Assembly (NCBI GenBank): GCA_963717125.1
Contig: CAVQVG010000007.1
Span: 930,001 to 994,000, forward strand
Length of the DNA: 64,000 nt
DNA from: RYN-230 sp963717125
GTDB lineage: Bacteria; Actinomycetota; Actinomycetes; Streptosporangiales; Streptosporangiaceae
Reading direction: 5' to 3'
In this document: positions 46,927 through 55,151 of the stretch, piece by piece
Layout of the letters: every line of letters starts with the position of its first letter
How positions within the stretch are numbered: position 1 is the stretch's first letter
The notes under the pieces: model-generated
The model's input: the letters and a program-made list of their open reading frames with translations, nothing else
What the model was told of the DNA's origin: nothing
Database searches by the model: none
Program-made: the position numbers and the translations under genes

Positions 46927-48036
46927 CCGGTAGTCGCGCACCGACATACGCGGCCCACGGCGCGGCGGGGCCAGCCCGCCCAGCTCCACCAGCCGGGCCG
47001 CCCGGTGCCGGTGCCCCGGGTACGGGGCGAGCAGTTCGAGCAGGCCGGCGTCGTCCACCACCCGGCCGGCCAGCGCCCAGCCAACCCGGGCGGGCAGGTG
47101 GTAGTCGCCGACGGACACCGCGTCCGCGTCGCCGCAAGCCCGCTGGCGCACCTCCGCCGAGGTCCACACGCCGATCCCGGGCAGCGCGCGCAGCCGCCGG
47201 TCGGCCTCGGCCGAGCCCATCGTGACGATCTCCTCCAGCCGGCCGGCCACCTCGGCGGCGCCGATGATGGTGCGGGCCCGCACCCCCTCCACCCCGGCCC
47301 GGTGCCACTCCCAGGACGGGATCCGCCGCCAGACGGCCGCGGGCGGCGGCACCCGCATGCCCGCCGGGGCCGGCCCGGGCGCGGGCGTGCCGAACCGGAG
47401 CAGCAGGTAACGCCACGCCCGCCGGGCCTCGACGCCGACCACTTTCTGCTCCAGCACGGCCGGCACCAGGGCTTCCAGCACCCGGCCGGTCCGGCCGACC
47501 CGGACGCCCTGGAACCGGGTGGACAGCTCGCGGAGCACCGGGTGGGCCGGGTCGAAGCCGGCCTGGTCGTCGGCCGCGCCCAGCGCGCCGGGCAGCGCGC
47601 CCAGCAGCCAGGACGCCCCCGGCCCCCAAGCCTCCGCCGTGAGCACAGTGTCCCCCTGGGCCGGCCCGGCCGACTGCGCCGACCTCGGCGCGGAGCGGCG
47701 ATCCGGCCTCAGCCCGGACGGCCGGCCTGCCGGCCTCGGCGCGGAGCGGCGATCGGGGGGTTCCGGGGGGTCGCCCCCCCGGATCAGCACTGTGCCTGGG
47801 CCGTCCGGAGTTAGTGAGGTGCGCCAGATGCGGCCGGCGGCGTCCACCTGGTACGCCGGGTCGCCCGGGCCACGGGCGTGCACGCCCAGCGTCCGCGGGA
47901 CGTCCAGCACGAACGGCACCCGCCACTCGCCGACCGCGTCTGGGTCGGCGGCATCCGCCGCGTACGGGCGTTCGGAAAAGGGCGGGCGCTCCGGCCCGGG
48001 CGCCCGCGCCTCCCGCGGGGCCTGCCCGGCGCTCAC
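46918..48036 (-). CDS. DNA-3-methyladenine glycosylase-like (HhH-GPD) with R2 insertion
   Basis: A 372-residue base-excision glycosylase of the AlkA-like HhH-GPD superfamily, removing alkylated bases. Evidence: VLEALVPAVLEQKVVGVEARRAWRYLLLRFG, the helix-hairpin-helix LRALPGIGVWTSAEVRQRACGDADAVSVGDYHLP with the catalytic-type Asp before YHLP, and ELLAPYPGHRHRAARLVELGG. An N-terminal beta domain (about 1-110) is interrupted by about 35 residues (GGDPPEPPDRRSAPRPAGRP and on) encoded by an R2 repeat. The GTG at 48036 makes a GTGA overlap with the pyrophosphorylase stop; GTG 48060 is an in-frame alternative. Its gene end is part of a 24-base tandem repeat. Confidence 0.87.
   Translation of the reverse strand: MSAGQAPREARAPGPERPPFSERPYAADAADPDAVGEWRVPFVLDVPRTLGVHARGPGDPAYQVDAAGRIWRTSLTPDGPGTVLIRGGDPPEPPDRRSAPRPAGRPSGLRPDRRSAPRSAQSAGPAQGDTVLTAEAWGPGASWLLGALPGALGAADDQAGFDPAHPVLRELSTRFQGVRVGRTGRVLEALVPAVLEQKVVGVEARRAWRYLLLRFGTPAPGPAPAGMRVPPPAAVWRRIPSWEWHRAGVEGVRARTIIGAAEVAGRLEEIVTMGSAEADRRLRALPGIGVWTSAEVRQRACGDADAVSVGDYHLPARVGWALAGRVVDDAGLLELLAPYPGHRHRAARLVELGGLAPPRRGPRMSVRDYRSF
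47683..47783 (-). repeat. R2 dispersed repeat, copy D, in the DNA glycosylase gene
   Basis: About 100 bases matching copy C (45246-45345) with scattered substitutions and one single-base length difference. Encodes GGDPPEPPDRRSAPRPAGRP in the same frame and orientation as copy C. Confidence 0.85.
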
Positions 48037-49151
48037 ACGTCCGTGGAGAAGCGAACGCACGTCGGGCCCAGTTCCTCACCGGGCCAGACGCGCAGCCCGG
48101 CACACAGCTCGTTTCCGGGGTCGATGCGCGCCGCGTCGCCGATGACCACCCCGTCCAGGATCACGCCCTCGCCGATCCGCGCGCCCCGGCCCACCACGCT
48201 GCCGGTCACCCGGGCGCCCGCGCCGATGCTGGCCTCGTCGAACAGCACGCTGCCGCCGACGTGCGCGTCCGCGGCCACCCGCGCGTCCGCGCCGACCGTG
48301 GTGCCGCCGTGCACCCGGGCCGACGGGTGCACCTCGGCCCCGTCCAGCACCAGCCGCTCCCCCGGCGCGCCCCGGCCGGGCGGCACCGCGGTGGACAGCA
48401 GCCGCCCGCGCACCAGGTCACACGAGCCCTGCACGAACGCTTCCGGGGTGCCCACGTCGAGCCAGTACGCGGACTCCGGGTAGCCCATGACGATCGCGCC
48501 CGCGCTGATCAGCCCGGGAAACGTCGACCGCTCGACGGAGATCACCTGGCCCGGCGGTATCTCATCGATGATCGACCGGCGGAACACGTAGCAGCCCGCG
48601 TTGATCCGGTTCGTCACCGGGTTCGGGGTCTTCTCCAGGAATGCCGTCACCCGTCCGCTGCCATCGGTCGGCACGCAGCCGAACCGGGCCGGGTCAGGCA
48701 CCTCGACCAGGTGCAGGGTGACCGCGGCGTCGGTCTTGCGGTGCAGGTCGATCTGGGCCGGGATGTCGTGCCCGGACAGCACGTCCCCGTTCAGCACCAC
48801 GACCGGGCTGTCCGGGCCGCCGCGCAGCCCGGCCGCGGCGTTCCGGATGGCGCCGCCCGTGCCCAGCGGTTCCGCCTCCTGCACATACGAGATCTCCAGG
48901 CCGAACGCCGTTCCGTCGCCGAAGCACTCGGCGAACATCTCGGCCCGGTAGGCGGTGGCCAGCACGACGTGGGTGACACCGGAGGCCGCCGCCTTGGCGA
49001 ACTGGTGGGCCAGGAACGGGACCCCGGCGGTGGGCAGCAGCGGCTTGGGCGTGCCGATCGTGAGGGGCCGCAGCCGGGTGCCCTGCCCGCCCACGAGCAG
49101 GATGGCTTCGAGCGGTTCGCGGTCCGCGGGTGCGTGCGGCTGGCCTGACAT
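48033..49151 (-). CDS. sugar-1-phosphate nucleotidyltransferase (GDP-mannose pyrophosphorylase-like)
   Basis: A 372-residue NTP-transferase with the activation motif EAILLVGGQGTRLRPLTIGTPKPLLPTAGVPFLAHQ, VVVLNGDVLSG (metal-binding Asp), VEVPDPARFGCV, FLEKTPNPVTNRINAGCYVFRRSIIDEIP, and a C-terminal left-handed beta-helix with hexapeptide repeats (RVHGGTTVGADARVAADAHVGGSVLFDEASIGAGARVTGSVVG). In M. tuberculosis the gene near fbiAB (manB, Rv3264c) makes GDP-mannose; that role is likely here given the mannose genes upstream. The ATG at 49151 lacks a strong ribosome site. It lies 11 bases from the GT4 gene stop and overlaps the next gene by 4 bases. Confidence 0.92.
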   Translation of the reverse strand: MSGQPHAPADREPLEAILLVGGQGTRLRPLTIGTPKPLLPTAGVPFLAHQFAKAAASGVTHVVLATAYRAEMFAECFGDGTAFGLEISYVQEAEPLGTGGAIRNAAAGLRGGPDSPVVVLNGDVLSGHDIPAQIDLHRKTDAAVTLHLVEVPDPARFGCVPTDGSGRVTAFLEKTPNPVTNRINAGCYVFRRSIIDEIPPGQVISVERSTFPGLISAGAIVMGYPESAYWLDVGTPEAFVQGSCDLVRGRLLSTAVPPGRGAPGERLVLDGAEVHPSARVHGGTTVGADARVAADAHVGGSVLFDEASIGAGARVTGSVVGRGARIGEGVILDGVVIGDAARIDPGNELCAGLRVWPGEELGPTCVRFSTDV

Positions 49152-49162
49152 GAGCAGCGAGA

Positions 49163-50299
49163 TTACTCTCCGCGCTGCGCTGCCGCACGCTGGTAGGAGG
49201 CCATGTGCGCCTCGGCCGACGCGGTCCAGCTGAATTCCTGGGAGCGGGCGTGGCCCGCCGCGCCGAGCGCCTCCCGGCGCGCCGGATCGGCCAGCAGCCC
49301 GCGCAGCGCCGCCTCGATGTCCGCGGCGTCCGGCTCGGTGTACGCGACCGCGTCCCCGCCCACCTCGGGCAGTGACGTGCGGTGCGTGGTGAGCACCGGC
49401 GCGCCGCAGGCCATCGCCTCCAGCACCGGCAGCCCGAAGCCTTCGCCGCGGCTCGGGAACGCCACCACCAGCGCGCCGCCGAGGAAGCCGGGCAGGTCGG
49501 TGAAGCGCAGGTAGCCGGGGCGGACCAGGCGCAGGTGCGCGGGCACCGCCGCCACCGCCTCGTCCACTTCCTCGCTCCACCCGCTGCCGCCGCCGAGCAC
49601 CAGCGCGGGCGGGTCGGGCAGGTCGGTCACCGCGGCCGCCCAGCCGGTGATCAGCGCGGGCACGTTCTTCCGCGGCTCCAGCCCGCCCAGGTAAGCCACG
49701 TACGGGTGGCCGTGCAGGCCCAGCCGGTCGGACACTTGGTGTATCCGCTCCGGGCTCGGCCGGTGGAAAACGGTGTGGTCCACGCCGTGGTACGCGACGT
49801 CGATCCGGGTCGGGTCGGCGCCGACCACCCGGACCAGCTCGTCCCGGGTCGCCTTGGACGGGACGATCAGCCGGGTGGCCCGCCGGGCGGCGGTGCGGAT
49901 GGCCGACTTGAAGAACGTGGCGGTGACCGCGTTGTGCGCGTCCGGTTCGGTGAAGAACGTCAGATCGTGGATGGTGACTACCACGGGAACGCCGGGGCGC
50001 AACGGCATCGTGTAGTGCGGCGAGTGCAGCACGTCCGCGTTCACCTGCTGGGCGACGAGCGGCAGGCCGGTCTGCTCCCAGGCCAGCCGGGCGGGGCGGT
50101 GCGCGATCGCGGTCGGCCCGGCCACCACGGTGGCGCCGGGGACGAGCCTGCCGTAGCGTTCCTCGTCGGCTCGCTGGCAGGCGACCGCGAGGTCGGCTCC
50201 CATGGTCCCCAGCGCCGCGATCAGACCGTCCACGTAACGGCCGAGCGCGCCCCGGTCCGCTGGCACAGCGGTGGCGTTAACCAGCACCCGAGGTGCCAC
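49163..50299 (-). CDS. GT4-family glycosyltransferase
   Basis: A 378-residue GT-B retaining glycosyltransferase: N-terminal VLVNATAVPADRGALGRYVDGLIAAL, ADVLHSPHYTMPLRPGVPVVVTIHDLTFFTEP, LIVPSKATRDELVRVVGADPTRIDVAYHGVD, then the donor-binding half with VAYLGGLEPRKNVPALI and the diagnostic FPSRGEGFGLPVLEAMACGAPVLTTHRTSLPEVGGDAVAY. The class typically uses GDP-mannose or UDP-sugars; the pyrophosphorylase 11 bases downstream suggests GDP-mannose (inference). AAGGAGA lies about 11 bases before the GTG. A DasR-type palindrome sits about 190 bases upstream. Confidence 0.92.
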   Translation of the reverse strand: MAPRVLVNATAVPADRGALGRYVDGLIAALGTMGADLAVACQRADEERYGRLVPGATVVAGPTAIAHRPARLAWEQTGLPLVAQQVNADVLHSPHYTMPLRPGVPVVVTIHDLTFFTEPDAHNAVTATFFKSAIRTAARRATRLIVPSKATRDELVRVVGADPTRIDVAYHGVDHTVFHRPSPERIHQVSDRLGLHGHPYVAYLGGLEPRKNVPALITGWAAAVTDLPDPPALVLGGGSGWSEEVDEAVAAVPAHLRLVRPGYLRFTDLPGFLGGALVVAFPSRGEGFGLPVLEAMACGAPVLTTHRTSLPEVGGDAVAYTEPDAADIEAALRGLLADPARREALGAAGHARSQEFSWTASAEAHMASYQRAAAQRGE

Positions 50300-50488
50300 G
50301 AGCAGTCTGTCTCCTTCCCCCCGTCTACGGGCCCGAGGTGCCAGATAACTGGCAAATCAGCATTCATGGATTCCCGTCACGACCGAGCGTACGCCCTCCG
50401 TCAACCTGCCGGTGAGCATCGCCGCTGATGTTCAACCACGCCGTGTCGCGCCGCACCGCGCGACCTGGGGACCGGGGCCGGACCGCTA

Positions 50489-50500
50489 TGGTCTAGACCA
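50489..50500. promoter_or_regulatory. DasR-type operator (dre-like palindrome)
   Basis: TGGTCTAGACCA is a perfect 12-base palindrome identical to the core of the Streptomyces DasR-responsive element. It lies in the 258-base gap upstream of the GT4/pyrophosphorylase operon. DasR is a GntR regulator of N-acetylglucosamine use. Whether this organism has DasR cannot be told from the window. Confidence 0.6.
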
Positions 50501-50557
50501 GATTAGCCGCCCAGGCGTGGTCCCGCGAGGGGCCGGCCAGGGCGGGCTCGGGCCGTT

Positions 50558-53488
50558 TTAGGGCGACGCGGACGGCGCCGGGGTGGCGCCGCGCGAGGCC
50601 GCCGGGTGCGGCTGGGCCGCCCGCTGGGCCTGGTCGAGCGCGGCTTTCATCTTGGCGATGTCCTTCTGGTAGCTGCCCAGGTCACCGTGCTTGAGCGCGG
50701 CTTGCGCCTGAGCGTAGTCCGTCTGGGCCTGCTGCAGGTCACCGCGGACCGCCGCGCTGACCGAGCCCGTCCCGGTGCCGCCGCTGCCCTGGCTGCTGCC
50801 CGATCCCCCGGGGGCGGCGTAGCCCGGGATCACCTGGCTGAGCGCGTTCTGCACGGTGGGGCCGAATCCGACGTTCCCGTCGAACGACACCGCGATCCGT
50901 TTCAGCACCGGGTACGAGCCGCTGCTGCTGCTGCCCGCCGCGCCGGCCGCCTGGATGTAGAACGGCTCCTCGTAGATGAGCCCGCCGGCCACCGGCAGCG
51001 TGATCAGGTCGCCTTCGATGACCTTGGACCCGTTCTGCCGGTACAGCGATAGCTGCGAGGAGATGCCCGGGTCGGACTCGAACGTGCTCTGCACCTGCTC
51101 CGGGCCGAGGATGGCGATGTCCTGGGGTAGCTGCAGGACCCGGATCGTGCCGTAGTCCGGTGACCGCGGGTTGCTGTCCACGGCCAGGTAGGCGGCCATG
51201 TTCTGGCGGCCCCGCTGGACCAGCGAGGAGGTCAGCGAGAACTCGGCCGGCGCCCCCGGCATGGTCATCGTCTGGTAGTACGGCGGCTGGCTGCCCGAGT
51301 TGCCCGAGTTGCCGGAGTTGGGCACCGCCCAGAAGTTCTGCCCGCCGTAGAACGACTGCGCGGACAGCACGTGGTACTGGGCCAGCACCTGGCGCTGCAC
51401 CTCGAACAGGTCCGGCGGGTAGCGCAGGTGCGGCATCAGGTAGCCCGGGATGTCCCGCTTCGGCTTGATGACGCCGGGGAACGCCCGCATCCAGGTCTGC
51501 AGCACCGGGTCGTGGTCGTCCCAGGCGTACAGCGTGACCGCCCCGGTGTACGCGTTGACGACGGCCTTGACCGAGTTGCGGATGTAGTTGAGCTGGCCGA
51601 CCTGCTGCCCGGCCACCGAGCCGCCCGGCGCGTCGCTGGTCGAGGTGGCCTGGGCCAGGCCGACCCGCTGCGAGTAGGGGTACAGGTCGGTGGTCGTGTA
51701 CCCGTCCACCACCCACCAGATCTGCCCGTTCGCCACCACCGGGTAGGTCTCGCCGTCCAGGGTGAGGAACGGCGCGACCTTGGCCACCCGGGCCAGGGGC
51801 TGCCGGTCGTAGAGGATCTTCGAGTCGCTGTTGATCGCCCCGGACAGCAGGATGTTCAGCTCGTGGAACTTGATCGTGTAGAGCAGCCGGTTCAGCGGCG
51901 ATCCGACGCTGACGCCGCCGCCGCCGCGGTAGGTGTTGTTCTGCTGGCCGCCGTTCGACGGGTAGTCGAGCTCCTGCTGGTGGCTGCCGGCCGGGCCGCC
52001 CACGATCGCGTAGCTGTTCTGCTGCTGGCCGAAGTAGACCCGGGGCTGGCGCAGCCCGAGCACTCCGGTGGGCGGGATCTGGCTCTCCACGAACGCCGGG
52101 TTGCCGTCCGGCTGCACGTCGTTGGCCGTGGCGGCGACCACGCCGAAGCCGTGCGTGTAGACCAGGTGGGTGTTGATCCAGTTGCCCTGGCCGGGCGGCG
52201 GGCCGCCCATGCCGCGCACCGCGACCACGGTGTCCTGCGGCAGCGGGCCCGCCCCGGGCAGCGAGTACCGGTCCATGGCCAGCTGGCCGGGGAACTGATA
52301 GTAGCTCTTGACCTGCTGCAACTGCTGGAACGTGGGCGACACGACGTCCGGGTCGAGCAGCCGGAAACCGTGCAGCCCGGCGACCTGGCTGGGCAGCGAG
52401 GACGAAGACGTGTCGGCGATGGCCGGGTAGCCGTGCACGGAGACGGTGGCCGCGGTGATGCCGTAGGCCTGCCGGGTGCTGTTGATCTCGCGCTGGATGT
52501 AGGGGGTCTCCTTGGCCAGCTCGTTCGGCTTGACCACGAACTGCTGGATGATCGCCGGGTACAGCCCCCCGATCAGGATCGCGGACAGCACCAGCAGGCC
52601 GAACCCGACCGCGGGCAGCATCGCGCTGCGCCGGGCCGCGCCCGCGAAGAACAGCAGCGCGCACAGGATGGCGATCACCGCGAGCACAGTCTTGGCCGGC
52701 AGCACCGCGTTCACGTCGGTATAGGACGCCCCCGTGGTCACCGCGCCGCGCTGGGAGAAGTCGATGCCGTACCGGTCGAACCAGTACGCGACCGCCTTGA
52801 GCAGCACGAAGATCCCGACCAGCACGAACAGGTGGGCCTGGGTGGCCACCGTCACCCGGGGATGCCGGCCCTGCATGCGCAGCCCGCCGTAGAGATAGTG
52901 CACCAGCGCGGCCAGCACCAGCGACAGCAGCACGGCCCAGAACAGGTAGCTGAGCACCAGCCGGATGAACGGGTAGGTGAAGACGAAGAACGACAGGTCC
53001 AGGTGGAACTGGGGATCCTTGACGCCGAAGTTGACCTGGTTGACGAACAGCAGCCAGGTCCGCCAGGCGCCGGCCGCCGAGACGCCGGAGATCAGCCCGA
53101 TCACGGCGAGCAGCACGCCGAGCAGCAGCCGCCGGTGCGGGTCGATGGCCAGCCGGTAGCTGTCCCCGCCCGCGCCCGCCGTGGGCACCGGCCGGTAGAT
53201 CGGCCGCAGCCGGTAGGCGAGAACCGCGTTGACCCCGGTGACCAGGGCCATGAACAGCCCGGCCACGAAGAACATGGCCCATCTGGTGCCGTAGGTGATG
53301 CCGAACACCGACGGGTAGTGCACGGCGCTGAACCACAGCCAGTCGGTCCAGATCCCGGCCACGATGGCGACCAGCACGATGAGCCCGACCAGCCCGGCGA
53401 GGACCGGCAGAACCAGCCGCGGCAAGCGGGTCAGGGCGAGCGCCGGGCGGCCAGGCGGCCTGGCCGGTGCGGGTGGCCGGATGCTCAC
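50558..53488 (-). CDS. UPF0182 membrane protein
   Basis: A 976-residue protein of the large actinobacterial/cyanobacterial UPF0182 family. The N-terminal 330 residues form about seven membrane helices (LPRLVLPVLAGLVGLIVLVAIVAGIWTDWLWF; FWAVLLSLVLAALVHYLYGG; LFVLVGIFVLLKAVAYWFDRYGIDFSQRG). The rest is exported: NELAKETPYIQREINSTRQAYGI, LTLDGETYPVVANGQIWWVVDGYTTTDLYPYSQ, NYIRNSVKAVVNAYTGAVTLYAWDD, YPPDLFEVQRQVLAQYHV. The C-terminal 100 residues hold a Gly/Ser spacer and a short coiled-coil (RGDLQQAQTDYAQAQAALKHGDLGSYQKDIAKMKAALDQAQ). Function unknown. AAGGGGGAG precedes the GTG. It follows the PDZ protease gene by 126 bases in the same direction. Confidence 0.95.
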   Translation of the reverse strand: MSIRPPAPARPPGRPALALTRLPRLVLPVLAGLVGLIVLVAIVAGIWTDWLWFSAVHYPSVFGITYGTRWAMFFVAGLFMALVTGVNAVLAYRLRPIYRPVPTAGAGGDSYRLAIDPHRRLLLGVLLAVIGLISGVSAAGAWRTWLLFVNQVNFGVKDPQFHLDLSFFVFTYPFIRLVLSYLFWAVLLSLVLAALVHYLYGGLRMQGRHPRVTVATQAHLFVLVGIFVLLKAVAYWFDRYGIDFSQRGAVTTGASYTDVNAVLPAKTVLAVIAILCALLFFAGAARRSAMLPAVGFGLLVLSAILIGGLYPAIIQQFVVKPNELAKETPYIQREINSTRQAYGITAATVSVHGYPAIADTSSSSLPSQVAGLHGFRLLDPDVVSPTFQQLQQVKSYYQFPGQLAMDRYSLPGAGPLPQDTVVAVRGMGGPPPGQGNWINTHLVYTHGFGVVAATANDVQPDGNPAFVESQIPPTGVLGLRQPRVYFGQQQNSYAIVGGPAGSHQQELDYPSNGGQQNNTYRGGGGVSVGSPLNRLLYTIKFHELNILLSGAINSDSKILYDRQPLARVAKVAPFLTLDGETYPVVANGQIWWVVDGYTTTDLYPYSQRVGLAQATSTSDAPGGSVAGQQVGQLNYIRNSVKAVVNAYTGAVTLYAWDDHDPVLQTWMRAFPGVIKPKRDIPGYLMPHLRYPPDLFEVQRQVLAQYHVLSAQSFYGGQNFWAVPNSGNSGNSGSQPPYYQTMTMPGAPAEFSLTSSLVQRGRQNMAAYLAVDSNPRSPDYGTIRVLQLPQDIAILGPEQVQSTFESDPGISSQLSLYRQNGSKVIEGDLITLPVAGGLIYEEPFYIQAAGAAGSSSSGSYPVLKRIAVSFDGNVGFGPTVQNALSQVIPGYAAPGGSGSSQGSGGTGTGSVSAAVRGDLQQAQTDYAQAQAALKHGDLGSYQKDIAKMKAALDQAQRAAQPHPAASRGATPAPSASP

Positions 53489-53614
53489 GCACTCCCCCTT
53501 ACGTCGCCGCCGCGCGGCGCCAATCTACCGTCGTTGCTGCCTGCCGCGTCGCAACCGGACGTGGCCGGTGGTCTGCGGCCGCCGGTCTGCGGCCGCAGCG
53601 TTCCCGGCCGCCGG

Positions 53615-54664
53615 TCAGCAGCCGGGAACGCTGTGGCCCGCCTTGATCGCGGCGAGGTCGGTCAGCGCCTGGTGCAGCGTGGAGACCTTGGCCAGATGCA
53701 GCCCGGCGGGCACCGCCCCGCTGGTGTCCGGGCAGTTCGCCGCCGGGGTGAGGAACCAGGTCGCGCCCGCCGCCCGGGCCCCGGCCATCTTCTGCTGGAT
53801 GCCGCCGATCGGCGAGACCGCGCCGTCAGCCGAGATCTCGCCGGTGCCCGCGATGAACCTCCCGCCGGTCAGGTTGCCCGGGGTCAGTTTGTCCACGATG
53901 CCCAGCGCGAACATCATGCCCGCGCTAGGCCCACCGATGTTGCCCACCTTGATGTTTATGGTGAACGGGAACCGGTAGCTTTCGGTCAGGAACACCCCGA
54001 TCACCGAGTGCCCCTGGACGTTGGCCGTCTTCAGCCGGATGTGCTCGGTCCGGCCCTGCCGCAGCACGGTGAGCGTGACCAGGCTGCCCGGGGGGTGCTG
54101 GCGGATCAGGGTGCCGGTGTCGTGGGTGCAGCCGACCGGCGTGCCGTCCACCCCGGTGATCTGGTCACCCGGCTTCAGCACCCCGGCCGCGGGCAGCCCC
54201 TTCTCGGTCTGGGTGACCGTGTCCAGGGTGGTGAAGTGGATGCCCAGCGCGCACAGCGCGGCCGCCTCGGCGGTCTGCTGCGAGCTGACCATCTGCAGCG
54301 TGTCCTGCCGCTCCACCTGCTGCTCGGACTGCCCGGTCGGGAAGAGTTCCTGCTCCGGGACGACCGCTTCGTGCGGGGTGAGCCAGGCGCGTAGCGCGGT
54401 GAACACGTTGAACCCGTCGCCCGGGCCGCCCAGGAAGGACACCGTGACCAGGTTGAGATGCCCGTTGGTCGGATAGGTCCGGTGCCCGCTGATGCTGATC
54501 AGCGGGCCGCTGGAGGTCCGCCCCAGCGTGTTCAGCGTCGGGCCCGGGCTGAGGATCACGTACGGAACCGGCAGCAGGGCCGCGGCAAGCGCCGCCACCA
54601 CCACCCCGATGCCGGCCACCAGCAGCGTGACGGTGCGGCGGGACATGGGGGGAAGACTACGCAC
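53615..54664 (-). CDS. PDZ/Lon-type (S16) membrane protease
   Basis: A 349-residue YlbL-like protein: N-terminal anchor (RTVTLLVAGIGVVVAALAAALLPVPYVILSPGP), a PDZ domain (GLPAAGVLKPGDQITGVDGTPVG, GSLVTLTVLRQGR), and a C-terminal Lon protease domain with the catalytic Ser in GGPSAGMMFALGIVDKLTPG and Lys in GGIQQKMAGARAAGA. It faces outward and probably trims envelope proteins; substrates unknown. GTG 54664 overlaps the moaE end by 8 bases and has GGGTGA nearby; ATG 54646 is the other candidate but is preceded by pyrimidines. M. tuberculosis Rv3194c beside its UPF0182 gene is the same pairing. Confidence 0.93.
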   Translation of the reverse strand: MRSLPPMSRRTVTLLVAGIGVVVAALAAALLPVPYVILSPGPTLNTLGRTSSGPLISISGHRTYPTNGHLNLVTVSFLGGPGDGFNVFTALRAWLTPHEAVVPEQELFPTGQSEQQVERQDTLQMVSSQQTAEAAALCALGIHFTTLDTVTQTEKGLPAAGVLKPGDQITGVDGTPVGCTHDTGTLIRQHPPGSLVTLTVLRQGRTEHIRLKTANVQGHSVIGVFLTESYRFPFTINIKVGNIGGPSAGMMFALGIVDKLTPGNLTGGRFIAGTGEISADGAVSPIGGIQQKMAGARAAGATWFLTPAANCPDTSGAVPAGLHLAKVSTLHQALTDLAAIKAGHSVPGC

Positions 54665-55079
54665 TGTTCACCCATTCGCTCACGCCGTCGCCGAATACCT
54701 GGTGCTTCCAGACCGGGACGCTCTGCTTGAGCTCGTCGATCAGGGCCCGGCAGGCGGCGAACGCCTCGGCGCGGTGCGGGCTGGACACCGCCACCACGAC
54801 GGCGAGGTCGCCGATCGCCAGGTCGCCGGTCCGGTGCACCGCGGCGATCGCGGTCACCGGGTGGTCCGCGGCCACCTTCTCGCACACCTGGCGGAGTTGC
54901 GCGGCCGCGGACGGGTGCGCGGAGTAGGACAGGTGGCGCACGTCGCGGCCGTCGTCGTGGTTCCGCACCGTGCCGGTGAACAGGACGATCCCGCCCGCCG
55001 CCGGATCGGACACGGCGTTGTGCACCTCGTCCACGGACAGCGGGGCATCGCGCACCTCGGCCAGCCGGATCACATTCAC
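54657..55079 (-). CDS. moaE: molybdopterin synthase catalytic subunit MoaE
   Basis: MoaE, with MoaD thiocarboxylate, inserts the dithiolene sulfurs into precursor Z to make molybdopterin. The 140-residue protein carries GGIVLFTGTVRNHDDGRDVRHLSYSAHPSA, AAVHRTGDLAIGDLAVVVAVSSPHRAEAFAACRALIDELKQSVPVWKHQ with the active-site Lys residues, and the GVSEWVNS tail. GTG start with no strong ribosome site. MoaD and the other moa genes are not in the window. It lies between the SDR gene (72 bases upstream) and the PDZ protease, which it overlaps. Confidence 0.95.
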   Translation of the reverse strand: MNVIRLAEVRDAPLSVDEVHNAVSDPAAGGIVLFTGTVRNHDDGRDVRHLSYSAHPSAAAQLRQVCEKVAADHPVTAIAAVHRTGDLAIGDLAVVVAVSSPHRAEAFAACRALIDELKQSVPVWKHQVFGDGVSEWVNSA

Positions 55080-55151
55080 GGAGCCAAGGTAGCGCCTGAA
55101 CCTGGAAGCCCGGGCCGGCGGTGCCGGTTCGCCGGGGCTAGCTGACCGGGG

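Noticed and set aside
50739..53492. 917-codon open frame overlapping UPF0182 on the same strand
   Set aside because: Arg/Ala/Gly-rich shadow frame; UPF0182 matches a known family over its full length.
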